This document shows positions 1 to 7,083 of a stretch of DNA of 33,522 nucleotides, one piece after another. The stretch is from Parachlamydiales bacterium (GTDB taxonomy: Bacteria > Chlamydiota > Chlamydiia > Chlamydiales > Rhabdochlamydiaceae). A model generated the notes under the pieces. The model did no database searches, was not told where the DNA came from, and saw only the letters and a program-made list of their open reading frames with translations. The stretch spans positions 1 to 33,522 of the forward strand of contig CANJJB010000015.1 in assembly GCA_947474635.1 (NCBI GenBank). Direction: 5' to 3'. Made by a program: the position numbers and the translations under genes. The stretch's first letter is position 1, and each line of letters starts with the position of its first letter.

Positions 1-710
1 AGAGAAGAGGTAAAAGAAAAGCTGATCTCAGATGACAGTTTACGCATAAAGACCATTTTCCAAAATGCTAGAGATTTCATCTCGGGAATAACTCCCTTGA
101 TTTCTTCTACATGAAGGCCACTGGATATACACATTTTTTTAACTTCTGAGGGTTTTAAAAAAAGAGGATAGACGTGCATGTTGGTGGGCGTATTAGGAAC
201 AAACCATTCAACACCCTTGATGATCATAAGCCAGCTAAGCAAGTTGCGATTAAAGGTGTGAAAGAAAAAAAGGCCCCCTTTTTTGAGAACGCGCGCAGAT
301 TCTGCAATCACTTGGGCGGGCATTTCAACATGCTCTAATAAATCCATTGCGCACACAACATCAAACTGCTCATTAGCATAAGGAAGATGGTAGGCGCTTG
401 CAGGCGTATAGATGACATTTTTTGTAACATCTCTTTCTTGCGCCTGCTTTAAGCTCTCTTCCGAAAGATCGATGCCGCACACTGCATGTCCCTGTAGAGC
501 AAGAAAATTCGTGAGCAATCCCCCTCCACATCCAACATCTAAAATAGAACATGTTTTTCCAAAACGCTCTTGGACAATTTTTTCTATCCAAGGATTACGC
601 AAGGCGTTTTCTGCACGCAAAAGAACAAAGGGGCTGTCTTCCCCTTCATGCCACTGCGATCCCAGATCATCGTAAAAAGCGTTGTTTATACTTTTTGTTT
701 TTCTTTCCAT
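1..710 (-). CDS. UbiG-like SAM-dependent methyltransferase (3' end outside window)
   Basis: The frame is open from an ATG at 710 to the window edge, giving about 236 residues without a stop; the C-terminus is missing. The protein starts MERKTKSINNAFYDDLGSQW and carries the class I SAM-binding motif LDVGCGGGLLT near residue 60, an acidic residue ending the next strand (GIDLSEESL), and a later VCAMDLLEHV motif. These fit the UbiG/UbiE-type small-molecule O- or C-methyltransferases; the stretch HTFNRNLLSWL followed by P-T-N-M-H resembles UbiG more than UbiE. The gene overlaps the end of the upstream membrane-protein gene by 25 bases and is third in a run beginning with a type III polyketide synthase. 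It more plausibly methylates the polyketide product than ubiquinone, but this is inference from context. Confidence 0.8.
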   Translation of the reverse strand, partial: MERKTKSINNAFYDDLGSQWHEGEDSPFVLLRAENALRNPWIEKIVQERFGKTCSILDVGCGGGLLTNFLALQGHAVCGIDLSEESLKQAQERDVTKNVIYTPASAYHLPYANEQFDVVCAMDLLEHVEMPAQVIAESARVLKKGGLFFFHTFNRNLLSWLMIIKGVEWFVPNTPTNMHVYPLFLKPSEVKKMCISSGLHVEEIKGVIPEMKSLAFWKMVFMRKLSSEISFSFTSS

Positions 711-1186
711 ATGAAGTTCCAGTATACAATTTGATAAATCATAAAAAGTGAGCTACCGATTAATTGAAAAACTAAAAAAGAGCGTAGCTCTTTAGCTCCT
801 CCAAGCCAATTCACAATCCAAGAGGGTGCAGCCTGTGAAGAAATAGCGCACCACATGAGGCCCGTTGCAGTCAATATGATCGGATGGTTGATAAATAAAA
901 GCGCGTGCAGCCAATTTTCAGATGCAGGACACACATGCTTGTGAACAAACTCATCTTTTGTGACAAGAAGACACGATAGGGCCGCAAGTCCAATAAAGAT
1001 TTTCAAAGTTCCTGAAGAGAAAGGAACAAGCAGCACAAACAAAAAACAAATAACCACGCTTAAAGTGTCTATGGGATGTCCAATTCTCTCCCATTTAGGA
1101 AGACCTCTTTTCCAATGAAAGTAGCCTTCATCTATACTCATCGCAATCAACTGAACAGCAAAAGGCACTACAATTAACCAATACAT
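686..1186 (-). CDS. Small polytopic membrane protein rich in ExxxH motifs
   Basis: The product is a 166-residue protein with about four or five hydrophobic segments (around residues 1-17, 42-57, 62-76, 95-115 and 135-155). I do not recognise a named family. Charged residues sit at segment ends in a striking pattern: E20xxxH24, E33xxxH37, E79xxHxH84, E90xxxH94 and a further H101, each close to a predicted membrane boundary. Such clustering of Glu and His is typical of membrane metal enzymes (for example diiron hydroxylases or desaturases), although no complete canonical histidine-box set is present. The gene begins 4 bases after the polyketide synthase stop and overlaps the methyltransferase gene, so it belongs to the same transcript and may modify or export the polyketide. 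Confidence 0.75.
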   Translation of the reverse strand: MYWLIVVPFAVQLIAMSIDEGYFHWKRGLPKWERIGHPIDTLSVVICFLFVLLVPFSSGTLKIFIGLAALSCLLVTKDEFVHKHVCPASENWLHALLFINHPIILTATGLMWCAISSQAAPSWIVNWLGGAKELRSFLVFQLIGSSLFMIYQIVYWNFIWKEKQKV

Positions 1187-1190
1187 CTAT

Positions 1191-2360
1191 TTACCCTTTT
1201 TGAAATAATCCACCTGAAATACTGAGGCCCGGGCCAAACGCAAGCCCAATGATCCACGTTCCTTTTTTTATTTGGGGATCTTTTAAAATCCTGTCCCATA
1301 CATGCGGTATTGTTCCCGAAGACATATTCCCAAATTCCTCTAAGACGCTTTGAGAGTGTCTTACATGGTCTCTATCTAGATTTAATATTTCTGCTATTTG
1401 TTGAACGATCTTAGGCCCGCCCGGATGAATTGCGTATAAAGCATCTTTTCCCACAACCTCAGGATCAAGCCCTGATTTCTCAATGAGCGCGTGGATGAAG
1501 GAATGAAGATTTCTTTTAATTAACACCGGCACTTCCTTAGCAATTGTCATACGCATGCCCCAATTTTCAAGCTTCCATGTCATGCTATGGGAAGAATCGG
1601 GAATGATTTCTTCATGCAGAGCAAGCACATCTAAAATCTCATCAAATGACTCTCTTGCTATATCAGATGGCATGAGCGAGTATTTAATAAAACCATCAGC
1701 AAAAAGTGTTTGGACTACAAGTTGCTCGGTTGAGTGAAGTATCGGATTAAAATGCAGGCTGCACATCTCTGTATGTACAATGTCTACAACATTTTCTTTT
1801 GGAGTAAGATGAGAAATAGATAAAAATCCCGCAGCCATTCTAATCGATGGAAATGCCGCATAACACCCCATGTGATAAGCGTGCGTAACAGTTGCCTTTT
1901 TTCCTAGATTTTTTCTAGAAACAATTCTCTGGGCACCTGATGGCGCAGCATAACCTGTGCATGTGACATGAATGAGATGCGGCGCAACACCTGCATCCTC
2001 TGGATAAAAAGCATTAAAAACACCATCTACTTCTTTATCGAAGAACTCTTTTCTAGTTTTCAGCCCAAGGCCTTCTTCCGCTTCTTCTAACTTAAAAATG
2101 CCCATCTCTTTCCAGTTCTTATGCGTAAAGTCAGTAGATTGCATCCCGCGCCGTTTAATTTTATCCGGCCCTACGCCAACTTGTAAAAGCTTGGCTTTGA
2201 TCTCTTCATAAAAATGGTTAAAATCTTTTCCTTCTAAATCCCATTTGTTTTTTAAAGCTTCTGCATGAGAGTGCGCGCGGGCTACCCACTCTAACACGGT
2301 TTCTTGATCAGCAGAATGCGCAGGCCTGATCACTTGAAAGTTGACAAGAGAAGTTTTCAT
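1191..2360 (-). CDS. Type III polyketide synthase (chalcone/stilbene synthase family)
   Basis: The product is 389 residues, the normal length of the family. All three catalytic residues are present: Cys166 in HMGCYAAFP, His312 in AIHPGGPKIV and Asn345 in EFGNMSSGT. The family's C-terminal glycine loop appears as AFGPGLSISGG (about 374-384). Such enzymes extend a CoA-bound starter with malonyl-CoA and cyclise the chain to pyrones, resorcinols or phloroglucinols; bacterial members often use fatty acyl starters. The starter cannot be read from sequence. It is the first gene of an apparent operon with the His/Glu-rich membrane protein and the UbiG-like methyltransferase. The ATG at 2360 lacks a strong ribosome-binding site. 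Type III PKSs are not part of the core gene set of Chlamydiaceae. Confidence 0.95.
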   Translation of the reverse strand: MKTSLVNFQVIRPAHSADQETVLEWVARAHSHAEALKNKWDLEGKDFNHFYEEIKAKLLQVGVGPDKIKRRGMQSTDFTHKNWKEMGIFKLEEAEEGLGLKTRKEFFDKEVDGVFNAFYPEDAGVAPHLIHVTCTGYAAPSGAQRIVSRKNLGKKATVTHAYHMGCYAAFPSIRMAAGFLSISHLTPKENVVDIVHTEMCSLHFNPILHSTEQLVVQTLFADGFIKYSLMPSDIARESFDEILDVLALHEEIIPDSSHSMTWKLENWGMRMTIAKEVPVLIKRNLHSFIHALIEKSGLDPEVVGKDALYAIHPGGPKIVQQIAEILNLDRDHVRHSQSVLEEFGNMSSGTIPHVWDRILKDPQIKKGTWIIGLAFGPGLSISGGLFQKG

Positions 2361-2370
2361 GCGCTAACAT
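2341..2370 (+). promoter_or_regulatory. Candidate promoter of the GT90 gene
   Basis: A perfect -35 hexamer TTGACA (2341-2346) is followed after 18 bases by TAACAT (2365-2370). Transcription would start near 2377, giving a leader of about 18 bases before the ATG at 2395. The -35 element lies inside the first codons of the divergent polyketide synthase gene, so the two oppositely oriented genes share a very compact control region. Confidence 0.5.
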
Positions 2371-2394
2371 TACCAACTAAATGCTTTAAAAAAC

Positions 2395-3459
2395 ATGAAA
2401 ACCTTTCTATGTATTTTCGTATCTCTTATTTGCTTAACTGCTTTTTGTAACTTCGATGACTTGATAGATAAAGCAGATAAGCCGATTGCCGCATGGGCGC
2501 ATGCTCAAATTAAAGAAGACTTATCTTTTTTCAAAAATCGCCCCATCTCACTTAAAAAAATAAACGATTTTTACGAAGAAAATTCTGTGGAATACCAACT
2601 CATCAAATTCACCATCCAAAATAATAAAGTGTCTGCTGAATGGGAAGGCGAATACCCAGGTTACCGGGAGTGGACTTTCAAAGAAATCATTGAAAAACTC
2701 GCAACCCTGCTTCCCCTGCCAGATACAGTTTTTTTATTATCGACACAAGGTAGCTTTGATAGTCATGAAAACATCCCCGTCTTTGGCATGTGTAAAAAAA
2801 AACAAGCCTACGCTACCATTCTCATTCCAGACTTTGATGCTTTAAAAGGGGCCTTTCAAGTACTCCCAGACAAAGATCTCCTCCAGTATGAGCACCCTTG
2901 GAACAAAAAGGGTCAAAAAAAACTCATGTGGAGAGGGGGAACTGCCCAAGGAGTCATCACATCTGATAATTTAGATAAGCGCTCGAGAGTAACTCTTTGC
3001 GCCCTCTCTCTGCAATATCCCACGCTAATCAACGCCAGGTTCACAAGTTTTTCTCAAGGAGCAGCAGAAGTTCCCTTTTTGCACCAATTTGGAGCAGGCA
3101 GAAACTCTTTCGAAGAGCAATTCCAGTACAAATACCACATACTCATCGATGGCAACGCCTCGGCCGACACCTTTTCCTGCTGGAAGCTTTTCTCTAATTC
3201 TTTGATTTTTAAACCCTCCTCTCCCAACACACAGTGGTATCACAAAGGGTTGCAACCCTGGGTGCACTACGTCCCTGTTAAAGAAAATCTTAAAGACCTC
3301 ACCCAAAAAATTCAATGGGCGCAAGCTCATGATAAAGAAGCTGAAATCATGGCTCATAACGCTAGGTCCTTTGCGGTCAATAACCTTTCTGTCTCTGACA
3401 ACCTGATCTACTTCTACCACGTCCTGTGGCACTACAGTAATTTAAAATTTACTAACTAG
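2395..3459 (+). CDS. Exported GT90/CAP10-like glycosyltransferase
   Basis: The product is 354 residues, beginning with a Sec signal peptide (MKTFLCIFVSLICLTAFC). The rest matches the CAP10/LpsA/POGLUT (GT90) family: KKLMWRGGTAQG in the middle (about residues 178-189), then KYHILIDGNASADTFSCWKL, FKPSSPNTQWYHKGLQPW and VHYVPVKENLKDL, which correspond to the family's nucleotide-sugar-binding region. Family members transfer sugars such as glucose or xylose to proteins or to surface polysaccharide. The signal peptide suggests that it works in the envelope or is secreted; donor and acceptor cannot be inferred. It has its own promoter and lies divergent to the polyketide synthase, with 34 bases between start codons and no clear ribosome-binding site. 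Confidence 0.85.
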   Translation: MKTFLCIFVSLICLTAFCNFDDLIDKADKPIAAWAHAQIKEDLSFFKNRPISLKKINDFYEENSVEYQLIKFTIQNNKVSAEWEGEYPGYREWTFKEIIEKLATLLPLPDTVFLLSTQGSFDSHENIPVFGMCKKKQAYATILIPDFDALKGAFQVLPDKDLLQYEHPWNKKGQKKLMWRGGTAQGVITSDNLDKRSRVTLCALSLQYPTLINARFTSFSQGAAEVPFLHQFGAGRNSFEEQFQYKYHILIDGNASADTFSCWKLFSNSLIFKPSSPNTQWYHKGLQPWVHYVPVKENLKDLTQKIQWAQAHDKEAEIMAHNARSFAVNNLSVSDNLIYFYHVLWHYSNLKFTN

Positions 3460-3473
3460 AAGGAATGCTTGTC

Positions 3474-3509
3474 TTGACATAATCCCCAAAAGGTCATAGG
3501 ATTTTCCTA
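3474..3509 (+). promoter_or_regulatory. Strong sigma-70-type promoter with a palindrome at the -10
   Basis: TTGACA (3474-3479) and TAGGAT (3497-3502) are separated by exactly 17 bases. The -10 is embedded in a short palindrome, TAGGA-TTT-TCCTA (3497-3509), that reaches the expected transcription start. It reads toward the 84-codon gene at 3541 and could also drive the tRNA-Pro gene downstream. The palindrome may be an operator or may be chance. Confidence 0.65.
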
Positions 3510-3540
3510 GTTTTTACCAACCTAATGCTGAGGGCAAATA

Positions 3541-3795
3541 ATGAAAGACCTAATGGAAAATAATCTCATTCGCTTTAAAAATCTCTCTAGAAAAAAAGAA
3601 GCGATGTTTGCCAACTTTAAAGTTAAAGGTATTAAAGGTGGAGTCAACTTTACAGCATCCATCTCTGTTGACATCTCTGCAGCAGAAGTTCACCCTGGTG
3701 ACGTACTCGAAAAAATCATTGAAGAGTGCGCTCGCATCGGCGTCAATGAATTCAAAAAAGCAGAATTTGAATTCGAAGGTCTTGCTAAAGTCTAA
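3541..3795 (+). CDS. Small conserved-looking protein of unknown function
   Basis: The product is 84 residues, without signal peptide or membrane segment. The core (about residues 25-84) alternates hydrophobic and polar residues as in a small alpha/beta fold: a beta-rich part with GIKGGVNFTASISVDISAA, then a helix DVLEKIIEECARIGVNEF and a final strand. I do not recognise a family. The ATG at 3541 is supported by GAGGG about 7 bases upstream; the in-frame ATG at 3553 has no such site. The gene lies behind a near-consensus promoter and ends 9 bases before tRNA-Pro, so it is probably well expressed. Confidence 0.75.
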   Translation: MKDLMENNLIRFKNLSRKKEAMFANFKVKGIKGGVNFTASISVDISAAEVHPGDVLEKIIEECARIGVNEFKKAEFEFEGLAKV

Positions 3796-3804
3796 TACAT
3801 TTAT

Positions 3805-3879
3805 CTGGGTGTAGCGCAGCTTGGCTAGCGCGTTTGCATGGGGTGCAAGAGGTCGTAGGTTCGAATCCTATCACCCAGA
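3805..3879 (+). tRNA. tRNA-Pro (anticodon GGG)
   Basis: The 75-nt gene folds as a full cloverleaf: acceptor stem CTGGGTG/CACCCAG with discriminator A at 3879, D-stem GCGC/GCGC, anticodon stem TTTGC/GCAAG with loop ATGGGGT (anticodon GGG, reading CCC), and T-loop TTCGAAT. The anticodon-arm sequence CATGGGGTG is like that of bacterial tRNA-Pro(GGG). The terminal CCA is not encoded. Confidence 0.95.
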
Positions 3880-3901
3880 TTTTTCTACTGTTCTATCCTA
3901 A

Positions 3902-3934
3902 GGTCAGTCGCTTACAAAATGTAACCGACTGACC
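3902..3934. repeat. Hairpin between tRNA-Pro and the convergent 932-codon gene
   Basis: A perfect 9-bp inverted repeat GGTCAGTCG (3902-3910) / CGACTGACC (3926-3934) encloses a second palindrome TTACA-AAA-TGTAA, giving one long stem with a single C-C mismatch. No U-run follows on either strand, so it is not a textbook intrinsic terminator, although its position between convergent genes suggests transcript ends or processing. Confidence 0.6.
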
Positions 3935-3953
3935 ATGGGATGCTAGCTAACTC

Positions 3954-6752
3954 TTAAGCTTCTTGCTCAGATTCTTTTTTCTTGAGTATGCCCAGTAAAA
4001 CAAAATAGAGCTGCTTAAAGGCTTCTGGGGGGGCTTCACATATCGCATCATTGAAAGCCGCAACTTTTGCTGCATCGCCCGTAATTTGTAATTTGTCATT
4101 CACATATTCGGTGCCTTCCACGCCAACTTTAGCTTCATCAAAAAAAGCGGTAAGCCTGCGAACAGCCTTCCCTTCAAAATAGCTCTGATAAAGAAAATGC
4201 CGAATTATTGTGCTGCATTTCCATGCCAAAAACTGCGCAAGCGTAAATCTCTGCACCTCATATTTAAAAAGTGGTAAAAAACCAAACAGACAGACTCTAA
4301 TCCAACCCACAGTATGCCTATCGCTATTCATCAATTTACTAAAAAGCGGTAGGCTTTTTTGCAGACTCACATATAGATTTGCAAAAAAAGTTCTGCGGTC
4401 TTTTTCAAAAAGATCTAGCATTTTCTCCTCATGCCGCCTCAAGGGATCTTTATCTTTCCAGTACTTTTGAACAACGGGTTCTGAACGATCTTTTGCCAAA
4501 TCTTCATAGGCAACAGAACAAAAAGCTCCGCCCTCTATAGCCAAAGAAAGAAGCATATCTTCCTTTTCAACCACATCCTCTAGATGATCCACATAAAACA
4601 AAATGGCTGCAAATATAGGGCGAAGCTCTATAAGAGGGCGCTTACTCTGCTCTGCTTCTGTATCTTGATTTGTTAACTTGTTAACGAACGTTACCATTTG
4701 GGCCTCTGCCCATCCGGCCAAATATTTTTCTTTTGTTGTGCTGGCCCCATCTACTTCTATTAAGGCTTCTACCACTTCATCTATGAGCAGCTCTTCGCAT
4801 GTTTTTAAATTTACATATTCATCTACCGTGAGATTTTTTGACTGGGCAAGTAAAGAGACAAGTTCTTCTCTCCCGAGCCCCCCAAAAAAGCCTTGGCAAC
4901 GACACTCCTCCACACTCATATTTTGCTTCTGTGCTATAAGCCCTTGGAGCTCATCTAAAGACAACTTTTCTATGGCGCTTATCTGTTTGTAGTCCTCCAC
5001 AGATATCTTTTTGGATTCCACAAGAATTTTAAACAGGTCATCCTTTGTTGCCAGAATCATCTCTTTTGAGTGAAAAAAAGGCGCGCACGCCTCTATCAGC
5101 TCCTGCTTCGATGCCCCCGCAGCCATATTACTCATTATTATCTTGTCCAGATCTCCCCTTGACTCGAGAACGCAGCCCACTAACGCACGCTTATCCATCC
5201 CCTCCCAACTCTTGATCTGCTTATAATCCGCCGCCGTTAACCCCTGAAGCTCCATGAGCGACTCAATCAGCTGATGCCGGAAGGCAGGCGCGCGCGTAGC
5301 ATTTTTATAGCGCGCGCGCAGCTTCGACGCCCCGGCTAGCTCTAATTTTAAGCGTAAAACATCCTCCAAACATTTAGCCTTGAGCATGCTATCCACATCT
5401 ATAGATATCCCTGGATTTTTTTGTGCCAGAGCCTCTTGAGCTTTCAGATCTTTCTGAAGTTGAAGGGTCTCATCTAAAAACCGTCCAAATGGATGGGGTT
5501 TTCTAGCATAATTGGGAAACTTTTGTTTGATAACCCTATCAATAAAACGCTCATCATCCATGAGTTTTGCGCGAACAAGGGGATATTTTTGATCCCACGA
5601 AATCTGCTTAAATAAAACCAAAAACCTATTAAACCCATAATCTTTCGGAGCCCGAGCTAAGGCTGTTTCAGCCCTAGCTTGCGCCCACACGCCCACGTTT
5701 GGTTCATAGCTATCGGGCTCTTTTTGGAAGAGCTCAATAGCCTCTTGAAGGCTCAGAGGTGTATCTTCTGAAAAGAAAATCTCATTCCACTCTTTCCGCT
5801 CTATTTGTTTCTTAAAAGAAGAGACACCGCCAATAACAGATGAAAGCAGCGCCTGTAAATTATCCAGCAACTCCTGCCAAGCCGGCGCCTTTTCCCCCAT
5901 AGGTTTAATCGCAGCCAATGCCCACGCCTTAAGAGATTCTTCTAGTATTGCTGTTGCCACAACATAAGAAATGAGCTCTTCAAGTTTTTGAAAAAAGATA
6001 ATCATCAAATTAAAGTTAAGCAAACAAAGAGATGCTGTAGCCATGATTGAAGAGGTAAAACCACCTCCGCCAAAAACCCGCCCAACAAACGCAACCACAG
6101 AAAAATAAGTCTCAACAAAAAGAGCTGGCTCTTCTGGTATGTAATTGTAATGATTTAAAATTCCATATCCCGAAGAACAGACAATTCCAACAAAAAAACC
6201 GCTTTTCGCAAAAAATTTTAAAGCCACCACACCAACAATTGTTGCAGAAATCATGATGGTAGATGAGTGCTCCGCTATCAACCCCACCACCCTAGCTTGA
6301 CTCTCAGAAAGCACCTCAGGAAATTCTGCTGGCAGGGGACAGGTCGGAAAAACGGCGCAAACTTTTTTTAAACCCTGAACTATAGGCTCGGGAGCTTGTG
6401 AAGCCAGTAAGGTTCTTGCAAAAGTTCGCGCTGTTTTTAAAAGCTTATTGAACACTTGCGCAACACCCGTGTATTGATTGTGCTTAAATGCCGCACAAAG
6501 AACAATGAGCGGGACCGCAACAAAGGGCGCTGCAGAGCATCCAGCTGAAATCGGCACCCTTAGGAGGGCAAAAGGGATGGCCCTGACAAGCCTTGCAACC
6601 ACTTCACTTGAGAGAAATGCCAGCTCAACCTGAAAAGGAACGGTTAAAATATAGTTTACGCCAAGACCAACCGTATACCGCTGATCTGCCGCCTGCACAA
6701 TCCGGTGGCCCAACTGGAATCCCGCAAAAAAAGAAATTACAGTAGCTGCCAT
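3954..6752 (-). CDS. Large membrane protein with C-terminal helical repeats, unknown function
   Basis: The product is 932 residues and I recognise no family. The N-terminal third has several hydrophobic stretches (about residues 1-15, 30-50, 58-90, 163-200, 208-228 and 233-275). From about 487 to 683 a degenerate repeat of roughly 29 residues recurs six or seven times; clear copies are DLFKILVESKKISVEDYKQI (about 572-591), ELQGLIAQKQNMSVEECRCQ (601-620) and ELVSLLAQSKNLTVDEYVNL (630-649). The rest is mostly helical and charged. No signal peptide is evident. The ATG is preceded by AGGGGGGG and a 5' hairpin. Architecture and size suggest a lineage-specific protein, possibly host-facing (inclusion membrane or secreted), but this is speculation. 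The gene is monocistronic. Confidence 0.85.
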   Translation of the reverse strand: MAATVISFFAGFQLGHRIVQAADQRYTVGLGVNYILTVPFQVELAFLSSEVVARLVRAIPFALLRVPISAGCSAAPFVAVPLIVLCAAFKHNQYTGVAQVFNKLLKTARTFARTLLASQAPEPIVQGLKKVCAVFPTCPLPAEFPEVLSESQARVVGLIAEHSSTIMISATIVGVVALKFFAKSGFFVGIVCSSGYGILNHYNYIPEEPALFVETYFSVVAFVGRVFGGGGFTSSIMATASLCLLNFNLMIIFFQKLEELISYVVATAILEESLKAWALAAIKPMGEKAPAWQELLDNLQALLSSVIGGVSSFKKQIERKEWNEIFFSEDTPLSLQEAIELFQKEPDSYEPNVGVWAQARAETALARAPKDYGFNRFLVLFKQISWDQKYPLVRAKLMDDERFIDRVIKQKFPNYARKPHPFGRFLDETLQLQKDLKAQEALAQKNPGISIDVDSMLKAKCLEDVLRLKLELAGASKLRARYKNATRAPAFRHQLIESLMELQGLTAADYKQIKSWEGMDKRALVGCVLESRGDLDKIIMSNMAAGASKQELIEACAPFFHSKEMILATKDDLFKILVESKKISVEDYKQISAIEKLSLDELQGLIAQKQNMSVEECRCQGFFGGLGREELVSLLAQSKNLTVDEYVNLKTCEELLIDEVVEALIEVDGASTTKEKYLAGWAEAQMVTFVNKLTNQDTEAEQSKRPLIELRPIFAAILFYVDHLEDVVEKEDMLLSLAIEGGAFCSVAYEDLAKDRSEPVVQKYWKDKDPLRRHEEKMLDLFEKDRRTFFANLYVSLQKSLPLFSKLMNSDRHTVGWIRVCLFGFLPLFKYEVQRFTLAQFLAWKCSTIIRHFLYQSYFEGKAVRRLTAFFDEAKVGVEGTEYVNDKLQITGDAAKVAAFNDAICEAPPEAFKQLYFVLLGILKKKESEQEA

Positions 6753-6767
6753 ATCGATCCCCCCCTG

Positions 6768-6793
6768 AAAAGTTAAAAAAGATTTTAACTTTT
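6768..6793 (-). promoter_or_regulatory. Leader hairpin before the 932-codon gene
   Basis: A perfect 11-bp inverted repeat AAAAGTTAAAA (6768-6778) / TTTTAACTTTT (6783-6793) with a 4-base spacer lies 16 bases upstream of the ATG at 6752, just before the AGGGGGGG ribosome-binding site. It could be an operator or an mRNA 5' stem. Confidence 0.5.
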
Positions 6794-7065
6794 GCGGGAG
6801 TTGTCGGATAGGAAAAAATTTAGCTGGAAAAATTGTTCATAACCCTGTTCACAACATGTTTTTGCTTTTCAGAAGTAGCGCTAAAAAAAAGTTTTCGATC
6901 AAAAGTGGCAAGTTATCACACGTCTGCCAACAATCTGTGAACAGTTTTTTTACAAGCTAAGTTACGCACCCTTATGAACACTTCCACAGCGCCTAAGAAG
7001 AAGGAGTATTACATATATAAGATTCTTTTCTTAAGAATATGTGTGTGGAAAAAAAATCCCTGCGG

Positions 7066-7071
7066 TATAAT
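7066..7071 (+). promoter_or_regulatory. Candidate -10 element for glmU-like/ispA
   Basis: A consensus TATAAT lies 13 bases before the ATG at 7084. The corresponding -35 (about 7043-7048, GTGTGG) is poor. If used, the transcript leader would be only about 6 bases long, which fits the absence of a ribosome-binding site. Confidence 0.35.
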
Positions 7072-7083
7072 TCTTTTTTAATC

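Larger units (their letters stand above)
6753..7083. other. 331-bp divergent intergenic region with DnaA-box-like 9-mers
   Basis: No gene is visible here. Four copies of TGTTCAYAR occur: TGTTCATAA (6834-6842), TGTTCACAA (6846-6854), and on the other strand CTGTGAACA (6935-6943) and TTATGAACA (6972-6980). TGTGGAAAA (7044-7052) is the complement of TTTTCCACA, one mismatch from the bacterial DnaA box TTATCCACA. The reverse-strand copies TTATGAACA differ from that box at two positions. A near-palindrome, ATTCTT-TTCTT-AAGAAT, lies near 7022-7038. A replication origin or a multi-site regulator target are both possible. Confidence 0.4.

Noticed and set aside
3025-3432. A 135-codon open frame opposite the GT90 gene
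   Set aside because: It lies wholly antisense to a gene with clear family motifs, and its translation has no recognisable domain.
3497-3515. TAGGATTTTCCTAGTTTTT as a terminator for the GT90 gene
   Set aside because: The stem is only 5 bp of AT-rich sequence and overlaps a near-perfect promoter -10.
7039-7083. Longer start for the GlmU-like protein at ATG 7039
   Set aside because: The extra 15 residues (MCVEKKSLRYNSFLI) do not look like family sequence, and the best -10 element would lie inside them. The start at 7084 is preferred but not certain.
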